A DNA stretch of 64,000 bases from Mercurialis annua (GCF_937616625.2 NC_065574.1:9240501-9304500); one strand, 5' to 3'; counted from the first letter of the stretch, positions 1 through 12,968 are shown. Notes: a model not told the origin generated them from the sequence alone. Numbers and translations are program-made.

Positions 1-245
1 AAACGTATCCTCAAATTTGACACTTTGTCTCATTTTACCTCTCAAGCTTTAAACTGCTTGATAATTTTTTGGTACCTCAACTTCAATCTATATAAAGTTT
101 TCCAATTATCGTATGGCATTCTAAGAGGTAAGATGAACTTTACTAACGAATTTATGGATATTTTTGTTCAAAATTATAAAAAAAATTAATTAATATTATA
201 TGCTAAGTTGAGGAGGCAAAATGAATCTTTGTTAATGTTACCATG

Positions 246-394
246 GTGGCTATTGGTAACTTTTTTCTTATGACGAGAACTCAATCTACTGAGAACCATT
301 TCATATTAAGAAAGGGCGTAGCTGTGGTTCGAACCCACGACCTTTGGCGCACAAATGGCTGAGACTTAAACCACTAGAACAAACCGTTGCGGGT
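246..394 (-). mobile_element. tRNA-derived SINE remnant
   Basis: On the minus strand this has a tRNA-like head: an A-box-like stretch (TAGTGGTTTAAG) about 30 nt before a B box (GGTTCGAACC), followed by a unique body. The head matches the better-preserved SINE at 12969-13194, including the shared words around 'CAGCCATTTG' and 'CGCCC'. No clear TSD is visible, so the ends are approximate. The rest of 1-716 is AT-rich with nothing I can support. Confidence 0.55.
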
Positions 395-733
395 GATTTG
401 TTTGCTCAACAGAAGATGTAAAAGCTCTAAAATTCAAAATTTGTATAAGTTGTGTTGTGAGCATGCCAACGAATTAGAGACTCCTAAAACCTTTTTCCAA
501 AAGTTTTTGCCATCCATATTATTGAACGGCATCATATTAAAGAAAATACATGTTATAATTAAATAATATCATCCGTGCATATTGAATTTATCTTGAAAAA
601 TTACAATTATTTAAAACTTTACTATGCCTTGTGTTGATATTACTAATATAATGATGAGATTAAATAGTAAATTGTTGGATATAAAATTATGTGATTAAAC
701 ATAAATTGTTAGATTTAACTCTTAATGTTTGAT

Positions 734-2404
734 TGTGATGAATGTTTTCCTAATTCCCCAGAGGTTGTGTGATGAGCTTGAGCGTATGATGAATTCGTTT
801 TGGTGAGGTAGAGATCAAATTGCTAAGAAAGGAATTAATTGGGCTAGATGGGAGAAATTGTGTATTCCAAAGAAATTTGGTGGTATGGGTTTTAAGAAAG
901 TTCGTGATTTCAATGTGGCAATGTTAGCTAGACAAGCTTGGAGAATGGTTAGCTTAGAAAATAATCTCATGGTTAAGGTGTTTAAGGCAAAGTATTTTCC
1001 AAATTCTACTTTTCTTGAAGCTAAGCTAGGAGCTAATCCAAGCTTTGTTTGGAGGAGCATTTTTGAAGCTCAAAAAGGTATGAGGTCGGGTGTTAGGATG
1101 CGGATAGGGAATGGTAAAACAGCTACAGTTTGGTCTTCCCCATGGCTTTTAGACGCAGGTGATGGGATGATAAAAACTCCTTTGCCTCCTTCTTTGTCTG
1201 ATGCTAGGGTTGAGCAGTTGTTAGTGATGGATGGTGCTGCATGGGACGTGGACTTGTTGTATGATGTGTTCGATAACGTTGATGTGGGTCGTATTATGAA
1301 TGTTCCAGTTAGTAACCGGAATGTGGAGGACAAGTGGTGGTGGAATTTTGAGAAGAAGGGCAATTTTTCGGTTCGTAGTTTTTATCGAAATCTATGTGGA
1401 GAGGTGAGCGGTCCTTCCCCGAAGATTTGGAGTCTTATTTGGGATATTCATGCTCCCTTATATATAAGAAACTTCCTGTGGCGGGCGTGTTCGGGTTATT
1501 TACCTACTGTTGATGCCCTAGCAACTCGTATGGTGTTTGTTAACTCTACTTGTATGGTTTGTAATTCCATGCATGAAAATTTGGAGCATTTGTTTTGTAG
1601 ATGTCCGGTTGCTGCTGACTGTTGGGGTTTGGTAAAGATTCCTGGCTTACTGGATATGCATGGGTCTTTTATTGAATGGTGTTCAGATTGGATGGAGAAG
1701 CTTGAGGTGGAACAGAAGACCCTAGTTGCTTTCGTTTGTTGGAAAATTTGGTTAAATAGAAACTGTGCAGTGTGGAGGAATCAAATAGGGTCTGCTCACT
1801 CCTTGGTAACAGAAGCGGGGTTCATGATGTCATCTTGGTTAGCTGCTAATAGCCCTTCGATCCAGCTGAGAATGGCGGAAGTTAATAGGGGAGATGGTGC
1901 TGTCCGGTGGAGCCCACCATGTCAGGGGTGGCTGAAAGCCAACGTAGATGCAGCGGTTTTTGGAGGTAATCAGGCGACTGGTGTGGGGATCGTGGTGAGG
2001 GATTGGGTAGGGAAGATTGTTAAGGCCAGGCAGGTTAACTTCTTCGGTTCCTTTTCTCCTCGTATTGCAGAGATTATGGGAATTAGAGAGGCGCTAAGTT
2101 GGTTAAAGGACTCGGACAATATTGTGTTGGAGTCGGATGCTATGGAGGTTGTTTTGGAGTTGCGGAATCCAGAGCTTATGGAACCAGACTTGTTGGTTTC
2201 TGATTGTTTGGAGTTAGCTAGGCAGTATCATAATGTTATTTTTGCTTTCGTGAGGCGATCTGCGAATCAGGCTGCGCATGTTTTAGCGCAAAATGCCCGA
2301 TCAATGTCAGGTCATCAGGAGTGGGTCTGTCACTTCCCTGAATATCTCACAAATGTTACAGCCTTTGATTTGGTTTAATGAAACCTTTTTTCGTCAAAAA
2401 AAAA
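734..2404 (+). mobile_element. 5'-truncated LINE (L1-type) insertion with 17-bp TSD
   Basis: The insertion is bounded by a perfect 17-bp direct repeat, AACTCTTAATGTTTGAT, at 717-733 and 2405-2421. The right copy directly follows a poly-A run (from 2396). Reverse-transcriptase-like coding sequence begins at the very first in-frame codon after the left TSD. This is the classic outcome of target-primed reverse transcription that stopped early. Only the 3' third of the LINE was copied. Confidence 0.93.
735..2378 (+). pseudogene. LINE ORF2 C-terminal fragment (zf-RVT and RNase H domains)
   Basis: The reading frame is open from 735 except for one stop, TGA at 804-806, where the family normally has a second Trp in the 'FWWG' motif. 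From 858 it runs 506 residues to TAA. The order is: the end of the RT connection region (KKFGGMGF and onward), then a zf-RVT domain with a CMVC...H...C cluster near residues 230-255. A plant-type RNase H (RVT_3) domain follows, with NVDAAVFGG, the acidic ESDA motif and a final RSANQAAHVLA segment. RT catalytic motifs lie upstream of the truncation and are absent. It is a dead fragment with one nonsense change, so probably not very old. Confidence 0.9.
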
Positions 2405-2421
2405 AACTCTTAATGTTTGAT

Positions 2422-3135
2422 GCTTAACCTTAATAAGAAACATGTATCCATTAATATTTAAAACATTAAGATTAACATTTTATCTTTAAAAAAAAGAGAG
2501 AAAATTGAATATTGTAAAACCTACATAATCGATTTTATCTCATTAACTGAAAAATAGTTTACATTTTGCCAATCACTCACAATCCAAAAAAAAAATTGAT
2601 ATATGAACTGGCATGCCAACTTTTTAAAATTCAAACACAATAATCCTAATGATTTCCTGCTGCTGCTTTTTTCCTAATCTTTTTCCTTTATTTGTTCATA
2701 ATGATGCTGTTTACTTTGCTTACTATTTATCCTTGCCAGAGTTATATTCAACAATATTCTGTCATATAGCACACCATCAAAAAAATCTGTAATATAGCAC
2801 CTAATGGATTAAATATTTCACTTCAGTCAAATTCGGTTTTAATATTAAAACCGATAGGTTATAAGGTTTGGGGCGGTTCAGTTAATGAACCGACCGCTGT
2901 ACACCTCTATATACAACATTAAGCATGCACCTAACATCAACATCAGAGAAGCTTATTCAGTAAATGCTTTAAAATGTGTAAATTTTCTGAAATGTTGTTT
3001 TTCTTCAGATGAGTATCAGGCGAATGGGATTACATTTCCGTTTCCGGACAATTCACCCGTATATATTCCTTCTCATTATTTCAAGAGCACCAGATGTTAC
3101 TTACAAACTGGTGAATAACATTTTCTATTTTCAAC
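2422..3135. other. intergenic and 3' flank of the aminotransferase gene
   Basis: AT-rich sequence without a supported gene. The right part (up to 3135) should contain the 3' UTR of the minus-strand aminotransferase. Around 2828-2915 there is a GC-richer patch with inverted words (GGTTTTAATATTAAAACC and GGTTCAGTTAATGAACC) that looks like one end of a decayed DNA transposon; I found no partner end. Confidence 0.4.
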
Positions 3136-6100
3136 TTACTCCACCATTCCGCCGCTCACTAATTCTTCTAATCCTTTCTTTAGTCTATCCGCAGCAGCTC
3201 TGCAATCAGGTTCTATCAAGCCGCCGAACGAAATCCTAACATGTCCGGGGCAACCACAAGCACCTCCTGGAATCACAACGACCCCATGCTTCGTGGCAAG
3301 CCAGCGAACAACTTTAAAATCATCAACAAATTTGTCGGGAAGCTTTGCCCATAGGTAAATTGCACCTTCTCCTCCTTTAACCGAATCTTCACCCAATGGA
3401 GAGAGAGCTTCCAAAAGGATTTCTCGATTTTTAACAAGATCTTTTACTTGATCTGCAACCCAATCAGGCCCCATTTCTAAGGAGTAGAGCGCAAGGTACT
3501 GAGATAGTATCGAAGCACAGATTGGTATGTTGTCCTGAATTTTGAGAAGTTGAGTCGCAAATTCGTTCACACTTGATGGATATGCTATCTGCAGATAAAC
3601 AAGTTAAGCTTTATACAATTTAAAGTAAACCACAATGCTATTGTACTTCCATTGAATCGCCAAATTTCATTCTGAGTATCATAATAATCGCATGTTTAGC
3701 CATGAGATGAGATAGAAACAGTGTTACTTACATATCCAACTCGCCAGCCCATCATTCCATAGGCTTTAGAGAAGGAAAAAATGTTGACAATGTGATCACC
3801 TTCTATACATGAATGTTTTAGACCGTCATACATAAAGTACCTACACGGAAAATCCTTATGATCAATTGAACAACATCGTTTCTTCATCCGAGCAACTATT
3901 AACTATACGTTAATGATAGCCAAGTGAGACAGAATGTCAAATAACAAACTATGAGCTTCAATAAAAAAAAGCATAATAATATTACACACCAAGTAACCAT
4001 GCTTAAGTCACAAAATCATCAACTAACAACATTCAGAAACATCATAGACATAATTTAATAATATATAAATATCATGACCACTGGAATGAAGGAACTCATG
4101 AAACTACTGTTCTTTTAGAATTACGAAAATAAGAAAACGATATTTTGTAGGGCTATTTAGCAATTGTTTATGGCTTGGTTATATTATAATATTGCCTTTA
4201 AAATCATATTTGAATTCGACATTCTTCCATTAACAATAGTTGAATGAATCATACCGTGATACCGTGTTGTAAAGAATTTTGTAGCGGGGTTTCAACTCCC
4301 CCCCACCCCACAATCATTATAGTATCTCAAAATGTAACAGAAAAATTTGTATGAAAAACAATACATTGATAATTCAGAAAGAAGGCTTACTCGTATGTAT
4401 TATCTACAATAAGCCAGGATCCAGCTTCTCTGCATAGATCTGAGATCCTCTACTCAGAACAAAAAAGGATTCATATTATATTACTTAAAAGGACAAAAGC
4501 GACAACACAAAAATAGGTGCTATTTGTCAGAAGTCGGGACTTTTAGTGTTTCTCAAAGCGAGGGAGAGCAAGATAGGAGCAGATGAAGCACAAAAAAGAA
4601 AATGAAGCAAAAGACGGAGAGAGGGGAAATACCTTAAGAAGGGGATCCGGAATATATGTCCCACTTGGGTTTCCGGGGTTTACTACAGTAACAACCTTTG
4701 GAACTGGTTTAGTTTCTGATAGTATCTTCTCCAACCAGTCTAAAATCCCGAGCAACATTTGCAATTAATATCAGAGGACAGAAATGCAGAAGTATATCTA
4801 CCTTAAGTACAACTTATATCAAATGCATTCATGCCAATTTCATATATCCCCTACCCATTCAGGGCCTGTTTGGTATTGTTTTTAGGATCAGAAAAGTACT
4901 TTCCAAATTTTTTGGAATTAATTGTTTGAATTTTGATTCTCTTCCTACACTGGTTTTTCTAAACCTGCATTTTGAAAAAAACATACAATCACCTACTTTT
5001 CTAAAACAGCAGTTTTCAACACTCCAAAAGTTGATAAATGAAAATCATTTTTCCAAAGCTCAACACTAAACGCCCCGTTAATGGTGATATACTACAGCCT
5101 CCAAGTTGAAACTCCGAGTTTTAACTTGTGAAACTGTACGTCTGCACCTTCGGGCCTGTGCGGCTGAAGTATAAGTAAAACAGATATACACTTATCGACC
5201 AGGACAAGCACAACTTTACATAAAAATCAATGTACGAAAGGGGAAATTGTAGCCAAGCACTGCCTGAACTTTAAAATTTTGGACCATTTATATTTCTTTT
5301 CTCAAGTAAAATAAACCTAGACATAACACATGAACACTTGGCTTTCCTAAATATATGCAAACCTCCACCTTCTACCGCCCGGTTCTTTTTAAACAGAGAC
5401 CATTATATGATTTGTTTAGCAAAAAGGATAATCGATGGGGCAACATTGCAAACAGAGACCACTATCTGAATGCCAGTACAATATTGGTGGATATGGGAAG
5501 GACACCCTACCACAGTCAAAATACGGGACTAAGAAACCCGAATGGACCATATCCTGCCAGACCTTTTGGACAAAAGTTTTATATTGTTAAACAGATGCAA
5601 ATAAAGCAATGAGCAGTTTATCAAGGATCACCTGCATCTGGATGAAGCGTCTTTGGATTTCCAGGACCCACTAAAATGTCGGTGATTCCAGTCATCTGAA
5701 AGGACATGTATGCATTGAAATAGTATGGAGCAAACATAACAACAGAATCCCCAGGATCACACAAGGCAAGGACAAGATTCACAAATGCCTGACAACATTG
5801 TTAGAAAATATATGAGAATTGGCGTATAGGCATGTAAGGAACAGCAAGTAATAATAAAGAAAAGGCGGTAAATCAAATCAATGAAACTTATTGGTTGCTG
5901 CTAGAGAGCTCCAAAGCATACAGCCTACAGGCCATGATTAAACTAAATACTTGTTGATCATCTGTAGCTTCTGTGTAGATAAACAGCAAGATTTCTAGAA
6001 AAGTCAGTCACCTGATTTGCACCTGAAGTAACCATGACTGAAGAATTCACCAAATTATTTTCCTTTTTCAGCTGGACAAAAAATACAACAGAAAAAGAAT

Positions 6101-7553
6101 ATTAAAAAATAGTTCAGTTAAAGACGATGCAAAGAACTTTTCAATTGAATTCATAACATCATGATATTCCAGGGAAATGTGGTCAGTAGAATTATTTAGA
6201 TTTTAAGTGATCATTAGGTAGGAAATCTTGGATAAGTCTAACAGTAGTATAACTAACAGATGCACCATCTCACAGGTTATCAAATTATATCAGACAGGCA
6301 AGCATTAAGTATAAAAGAGCTCATAAGATAGCAGTTAGCAGAAGCAGACATCAAACGATATTCCAAATCACATACCTTCACAGTCAATGCCTCCCTGAGT
6401 TCAGGAATACCTTCATCAGCACCATAACGACTAACATGAGGCTCCCATACCAATTCTTTCACCTTTTCTAATGCTTGTTTGGGCGGTTGCCAATAAACAA
6501 CACCCTAAAGTGATGCACATTTCAATCGAAAAAATTATCAATCAGCCTTTGAAAACTTTGCATGCCAAATGAAACCAAAGCGCAAAAGTCATGACCAACT
6601 AAAACTACTACAGTTGACAAACAAACTTAGATTAATACGAGAACAATATATACTCATTCACATATTGTTTATGCAGATTTCTAGGTGACATCATGTCTTG
6701 CAAGGCAATTTGGCCAAAGAATTAGACAAACTCGTAAAATTTATTACTCCCAGATAATAAATGGATCATTAAAAAAATACATAGACTTCAAAAATAGCCC
6801 TAAATTTGACATGCAGATAATGTCAAGTAAGAATTCAGAGTATCCAATAAGGTATTTAAATCTCATTTTAAACAAATCAAAGAAAAAGAAAGCAAAAAGA
6901 CGTACTGAAGTTCTCGAAGAAAATTTTCAGCTTTTCAATTCTTCAAGTTTCTGAAGTTCACAAATTTGCTTTCAAAATCGGCACAAAACAAGTCTTTATA
7001 AACTACTCTCAATTTTATATACTACTACTCATGATTACAAAACTCAAGACATCAAAAGAATAAAACAATTAAGCATTGGAAACTAAACCAAACACCATTA
7101 TTCATACCTTTGTACATAAATTGTAAAACATCAACATAAATTTAACATGGGGAAAAGTAAAAAAAACACCAAACCTGAGCTAAAGACATGGCATTTTTCG
7201 CGCCTCGAATAACCTCCTGTATCTGAAAATCACAAACATTTTCACCATCAAATCCACCTACTTTGTTGCACACAAACACACACAAATCTTGAAAACACTA
7301 AATTCAGAATGCACCATATACTATAATATTCATAATCTCTCAATTCATTTCCATCAATAATTCACTCATTTCCATGCCAAACCCCCATGATTAAAACACA
7401 TAGATATGCATCATAATTGTGTTTTTCCATGAATTTACAACTTTAAAAATAACAAAACCAAAATAAAAAATAAAGAACCCATCTCAGTACCTCAACCATG
7501 ACTGGCATATTAGTATCCAAAGCCCTCTTAGCAAGCTTTCCAAAGGAACCCAT
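3136..7553 (-). CDS. VAS1: VAS1/ISS1-type PLP-dependent aromatic aminotransferase (9 exons)
   Basis: Nine minus-strand exons join in frame with GT-AG introns: 7491-7553, 7175-7222, 6376-6504, 6012-6071, 5632-5788, 4633-4739, 4391-4449, 3732-3840 and 3136-3588. The product is 394 aa, about the length I recall for Arabidopsis VAS1. Fold-type I aminotransferase motifs are all present: NPGNPSG (substrate/PLP loop), DNTYEYF with the PLP-ring Asp, the Schiff-base motif SFSKAYGMMGW with Lys233, and an Arg in VRISFGG near the C-terminus. In Arabidopsis VAS1 transfers the amino group of methionine to indole-3-pyruvate, linking auxin and ethylene pathways. Substrate here is inferred from strong similarity along the whole protein. 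No targeting peptide is evident, so a cytosolic enzyme is likely. The start is the only ATG matching the family N-terminus (MGSFGKL). Confidence 0.95.
4860..5084. mobile_element. MITE in intron 5 of the aminotransferase gene
   Basis: The ends are diverged inverted repeats: GGGCCTGTTTGGTATTG at the left and, read inward from the right, GGGGCGTTTAGTGTTG. The GGGCCTGTTTGG start resembles Tourist (PIF/Harbinger) MITEs. I could not find a clean TTA duplication, so the superfamily is uncertain. It sits wholly within the intron between exons 5 and 6. Confidence 0.5.
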
Positions 7554-8751
7554 CTCACTTTTTTGATTCAAAACACAAAAATTTCTCCCAAAAACTCACA
7601 AATAAACCAAAATCTCCTTGACCCACTTAATAAAAAGTCCTAATCTTTTCAAAGTCCTAATCTTTTCAAAGATAATCTTGAATTGAACAGTTTTAAAGCA
7701 TAATTAAATAAAGAAATGGAAGAAGATGGTGAGTTAGGCACGTCTCTTCAACAACTCCAAACCAAGAAGAATCTAAAATAGTAAGAATTTGTCTTCTTCT
7801 TCTTCTTGAATTAAAAGCACTCAAAGATTGAGACTGTGATTATATTTTGTCTGATGTGGTTGGTTGATGCGTGTGTGTAACGTGTGATTTCAGTTTTTAA
7901 TTCTAAAGTTGGCCATAAAAGAGATGAAACTTTTCATCAAGACAATTAAGAAATGGGGGATCTATTTATTTACAGACACAAATTCATTTGGACATAACTA
8001 AAGTATTTTGATAAAATTACTAATCCGGAAATAACAAAGTACTCTTTTGATATAATTACTGATATAGTAATATAATATTTCTTTTTTTTTTTAGAAATAA
8101 ATTGTTTTCTAAAAGTTAAAATCTTATTATGAAGAAAATACACATCATTTTTTAAAAATTTATTTATAGAAAAAAAATTATATAATCCATCTTTTTAAAT
8201 TCATTTTTTTAATCTCTCGACATGGCCGTTTTTTATTTGTCGAATTTTTTAAAAAATGCATGCTTCAATCTCCTTTTTTTTTTACTTTATCCACTATTTT
8301 ATAGCACGTCAGCTGGTATAATAAAATATATTAAATAGCATTATTATTATAAAAAATTATAATTTTTTTTAAAAAATACACTTTATATTTGACTGTTGAA
8401 ATATATTTTACTTATTTTTATTTTTATTTAAAAAAAATACTATATGAAAATATTAAAATACACCCAGCATTCAGATGACGGTCTCGGAAATTTTGGCCGG
8501 AAAATTTCATATGGTCGGTGGTCAACACATGGTATGCTTATCGTTGACCATTGGCAATATTGATTTTATTGGCCGTCATATGTAGGTGTCTTTAATTGTT
8601 TATTAAGTGTATTTTAAGAGTTGTTTCGGTATTTTTTCGATATATTTCTGGTATTGTCTAGTTGTTTGTTCAGCTGGTGTATTTTTTATTTTTGTGAATT
8701 TTTTAATTCATTATTTTTATATAAAAGAAAGTCAGTATCTCAAAAAATAAG
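7554..8751. other. 5' leader and promoter side of the aminotransferase gene; AT-rich spacer
   Basis: Directly upstream of the minus-strand start codon (7554-7860) lies a probable 5' UTR with a CTT-rich tract (GAA-repeats on the coding strand). Beyond 7900 the sequence is strongly AT-rich. No ORF, RNA gene or clear core promoter motif could be supported. Confidence 0.4.
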
Positions 8752-9255
8752 GGCCTAATCACTCAAAAACCCCTCACCTTTAAACTTTTTTTCAATTCCA
8801 CCCCGACGTTGAAAATTTGTCAATTTTACCCACTTTTGAATTTTCAGTTTTCAATTGTACCCCAATATTTTAATTTTTGTTAATTTTTTTACTTAAATGA
8901 TGAAATCATTCAATTAATTAAGTCTAAACATGAAATTAAATTCTTTTTTATTCAAAAAAGTACAAATAAGTCCTTTATTTTTAAAAACTAACTAAAAACC
9001 ATAATCAAATTAACATTAATTTAAATTCTTAACTAATTTAACTAAATTTAAATAAATTTTAAAAATATACAATTAATATATGCAAGACATGTAGAATGTT
9101 TTAAACAAATTTTCAAACGCAAAAGACGTTAATTTAATTTTTCAGGGTACAATTGAAACACAAAAATGCAAAATAGGGTAAAATTGACAAATTTTCAACG
9201 TCAGGGTATGATTGAAAAGGGGCTAAAAGGTCGGGGTTTTTTAAGACATTAGGCC
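8752..9255. mobile_element. MULE-type MITE with 9-bp TSD
   Basis: Long terminal inverted repeats of about 80 bp begin GGCCTAATCACTCAAAAACC on the left and GGCCTAATGTCTTAAAAAAC on the right (minus strand). Both continue into the shared words GACGTTGAAAATTTG and TCAATTTTACCC. A perfect 9-bp duplication AAAAATAAG flanks it (8743-8751 and 9256-9264). Nine-base TSDs and long TIRs point to the Mutator superfamily. There is no coding capacity. A related copy lies at 54146-54525. Confidence 0.85.
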
Positions 9256-9264
9256 AAAAATAAG

Positions 9265-10410
9265 ATTCTTTTATTGGTATTTTTATACTTTTTTTCCAAT
9301 AGTTATTTAAAAATCCCAAAAAACTAACCTATTTTTAGGAATAAAACAAAGTGTTTTGGAAGACTACTTTGGAAAAATAAATTATTCTACTTTATTATAT
9401 AATTCACATAAGAATAAGTATACAACACAATTTGCGCCATGTCATTCGTGTAACAAACTAATTATGCGTTAACTATGTGGAAAATTGAATAATAAAAAAA
9501 TAAATATTAATAATTAAAAGATTTTCTATCGCAAATGTTCATTGCCTTGATGTAAAAATGATGTGGGGCAATAGTTGTATGGGATAAACATTCTTCACAT
9601 AAATTTAAACAAAATCCATAACAAGATTAGCTTTTTCTATTTATTATTAATTAGTTTTTTTGTCATTATTAATATTCAAAAAATCTATTAATTATTATTA
9701 TTTTATAATTTAATGCAAATTGTGGGAAAATTATCAATTCTGTATTTTTGTTAATAGTTTAACATTCTATGATCATCAGTTTTTTTAATTTTTATTAACC
9801 ATTTTATGTTATTGTCTTATACAATTTATATAAACTTCATAAAAATTATCAGATTTCTTTAATTTTTGCTAAGTATATTATTTTCTGAAATTGTCATTTT
9901 TTTTCTAATAACTGTATTATTTTATAAGTTAACAAAAAAATTATGTGAACAGCACAAAGAATGTAATTTCCTTTTAATTTTTGTTTACTAATTAATTTTA
10001 TTTAAATTTAACAAAAACGCCCACTGTTTACATATTTTATGTTATTTCTTTTAGTTTTTAATACAAATTATCATATATTTCTATAAATAATTTTTAAAGA
10101 ATAAGTTAACTATAATTTTATTCACATGGCGGTCATTAATCGTGCCATCAACAACAATTATGGGTTTATAATGCTGCATTTAATTGAAGTGTTAATGCTA
10201 AAAAAGCATACTAAAATAATTTGTCTTTTCTCACCTTAATGTCTAAGGCAATTCCAAATTTATAGTAATTGCGAGCTTGTACAAAAAAAGTGGGCAGTAA
10301 AATGCCTTTTCTTTAGACCTTCATATCATCATATAGTTGATTTTGATTCCAATTGTAGTTTTCATATCATTCTTGATATCAATTGCAATGCATGTTGATT
10401 TTATATATAA
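9265..10410. other. AT-rich intergenic DNA
   Basis: No ORF of note, no RNA gene and no intact repeat that I can recognise. Homopolymer-rich and very AT-rich. Confidence 0.4.
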
Positions 10411-10740
10411 AAATTAATTTCATAAAAAATCACGATTTTTACACAAAATTTTATTTTAATCACGATCTTTAAAAGTTGACACTGTAAAATTCGATGTATT
10501 TTTGAATAAAAATTTATAATCCTACATATTCTAACTGAAAGATAATAATATTTGATGTCGATTTATAATTTGATCTTTCATTAATGGTTTAGTGAAGAAT
10601 TTAGTCAACGAAAATACATTGAAATGATGAATTTGAAAGGAAAAAAATGAAAGGTCATGATTTTATTTGACAATTTTTAAAAGTCGTAATTAAAATAAAA
10701 TTTCGTGTAAAAGTCGTGAATTTTTATGGAATTAACTCTA
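10411..10740. mobile_element. foldback MITE
   Basis: The two halves are inverted copies of each other over about 90 bp: left ATTAATTTCATAAAAAATCA... and right (reverse complement) GTTAATTCCATAAAAATTCA..., both followed by TTTTACAC and AAATTTTATTTTAAT. The flanks TATATATAA and TATATTTAA may be a decayed 9-bp TSD, which would suggest a MULE. Boundaries are approximate. Confidence 0.6.
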
Positions 10741-11011
10741 TATTTAAATACTTCATTTTGATGGATTCAGCAATTAATGTGTGATGATAAAGTTTGTTGT
10801 GAATATTGAATCTTGTACTTACTGGGCTTCATGTGTTTGTTTTTGAATGATGAACTAATTTGTCTCTCTGCTACGTAATGCTTTCAAATACCAATCACAT
10901 TATTAATACATCTTACCAAGAACCGTCTTGGACGTGATTTTATAAGTTTTTTATTATAGTGATGACTGATCGCATGTAATCACAGACATCTTTTGAGGAA
11001 TTGATTTGTCT

Positions 11012-11622
11012 TTGAAACATCTTTTGACTCATTGTTATAAATCTCCCTCGTGGGGTTATTGTCCTCCGTTGTCGGGGTTTTGCCTCCATTATGGAGTTTT
11101 TGTTCTCCATTGTGGGATTATTGTCGTACTTCGTGAGTTAAACGTCCTTCTTTATGAGTTTATTTTTCTTTTTATTAGATTATTTTTCATTCTTTATCAG
11201 CGATGCAGGTATATTAATGAAGGCGCTCACCATCCGATGACAAAAAATTCAATTTTCGAAGCAGTTTTCAATTTCGATGATTACATATATATGGTTGATA
11301 TAATTATGTATATTATTTTGAATTCTATAATTTATTGCAGTATTTATTAGTTTTCAGGTTAAACATCATTTGAAACTGTGGAGTAAAAGAAATATGGATC
11401 GTCAGAGACAATTTACATTGTTGTATTTTTTAGACCATTCACTTTATCATTATTCTCAATTTGTATAAAGCGAATCTGTAATTGGATGGAATGAAGTGGC
11501 TAAAATGTTCATATATTCTCTTTATTAGGAGTTATTCATTATCTTTTATTAGCTTTAGCTAACAAACTCTTTGTAATAATGTAAATTTGCAGTATTAATG
11601 ATATCTTTATTTGGTCAAAAAA
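11012..11622 (+). mobile_element. retroposon tail (LINE-like 3' end) with 21-bp periodic repeats
   Basis: The right end has the LINE-like terminal word ATCTTTATTTGGTC followed by a poly-A run. An 8-bp direct repeat, ATTTGTCT, flanks the segment at 11004-11011 and 11623-11630. The left part (11043-11190) is a diverged tandem repeat of about seven 21-bp units (for example CCATTGTGGGATTATTGTCG). Because 21 is a multiple of three, it yields a meaningless repetitive reading frame at 11006-11350. Best read as a severely 5'-truncated LINE insertion. The short TSD leaves some doubt. Confidence 0.55.
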
Positions 11623-11630
11623 ATTTGTCT

Positions 11631-12540
11631 ATAAAAAATTGTCCAACTATGAATTCTTTATCTTATACTGGTGCATTTATTGGTTGCTAATTTTTTTCTT
11701 CTGTTTTCTTTTCTATTTTATTTAGTGTTGATGAGTGTCTTTTGCAAGAAGTTTACTATACTGGCTTATTTCAGCAAATGTATCAGAACTGTACTATTTA
11801 TATATTTTGACAGACTATTGTTATATCTTGAATATGAAATGCCTATGGAGAATACATCTTGTATTTTGTAATTGTATTTGTGGTGTTTCATCATGCAACA
11901 TTATGTCAAGAGGGTATATGGTGAAATCATCTATTCTTTTTCTTTATTTTCATATAAAATTTGTAACTTGAATCATCAGTGATTTTTAATAGTGGATATT
12001 AAATTTTGATTTATTTTAACTTTTTGTTTTTCTACTTTCAATATGATTCAAATATGTTGAACCTTATGGTATCAATGACTCCAATAATTTTAAATTGACG
12101 ACACTTCAAATTGATGACACTTGTTTGCTTCTACCCATTTTTCATTGTGTTTTATCATAATTAGTATAGATTCCATCTACATATAAAGTTAAATTTATCT
12201 TTTGTTAGTATTGGATTCGAAACAAATTTCATAAATAAAACAGTATAATTTCATCTACATATAAAGATTTTCTAGTTTAAACATCAATAGAAATTACCTT
12301 TTTATGATGTTGTCTCTGATTTACATAAATGTTCTTCAACAATGACTATCAATCTAATGATTTGATTTTGTTGGACTATGTATTTTCAGATCTCTTTAAT
12401 CTTAACTTTGACAATCAATTAAAAACTTCTAATCAAGTCCATTAATAATGTGTAGGAACCATCTTAAAACACTCATTGCACTATTTGGAGCTTTCTAGCA
12501 AAAACTACAATTTCGCATTTTTAAAGTGACAATAGTGTTT
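11631..12540. other. AT-rich intergenic DNA
   Basis: No supported gene. Several short ORFs here have no recognisable protein character. Confidence 0.4.
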
Positions 12541-12667
12541 TCGCGGATGCGCCATTCTTAGGTTGCGGATGCGACATCCTTGCTTGACCCAAAGGCTTTC
12601 AGAACCCTTATTTTGTTTGGCAAAGTCGCGGGTGCAACTCCTGAGTATCACGGGCGCGACACACGTG
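12541..12667. repeat. cluster of four CG-rich quasi-palindromes
   Basis: Four related words occur within 127 bp of otherwise AT-rich DNA: CGCGGATGCG, TGCGGATGCGACA, TCGCGGGTGCAA and CACGGGCGCGAC. They look like variants of one quasi-palindrome of the form GTCGCGGGTGCGAC. The setting suggests a remnant of an LTR retrotransposon. The host element is not recognisable. Confidence 0.45.
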
Positions 12668-12709
12668 ACTATTGGAGGTCCAACAAATATATTCTTAACG
12701 GATGATTGT

Positions 12710-12767
12710 CACAGATTTGAACTGCATTTAGAAGAACAAACACGGCTATTAAACTGAAGGTGAAAAT
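12710..12767. repeat. stray duplicate of the cyclin gene's last intron-exon border
   Basis: This stretch matches 13714-13770 at most positions, starting CACAGATTTGAACTGCATTT. In the cyclin gene that sequence spans the start of the terminal coding exon (13725) and the end of the preceding intron. Here the exon body is missing, so the copy cannot be functional. Confidence 0.65.
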
Positions 12768-12968
12768 CAAAAAATCTACTAACTTTATCATAATTTTTAC
12801 TTTTATTTAGATCATAATTATTTTGTTTAGTAATTTTGTATTATTTTTTAAAAAAACATTATATACCCATTAATTAGTTACAAACAATTACTAAAATGTA
12901 ATAAGTTCTAAAACTCTAAATTACATAGAGATTGGCAAAGGTACGCAATAACATGATGACAATATGTT

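Noticed and set aside
12563..12757. 64-codon frame downstream of the cyclin gene
   Set aside because: It spans the CG-rich quasi-palindromes and the duplicated cyclin border, so it is a chance frame across two repeats.
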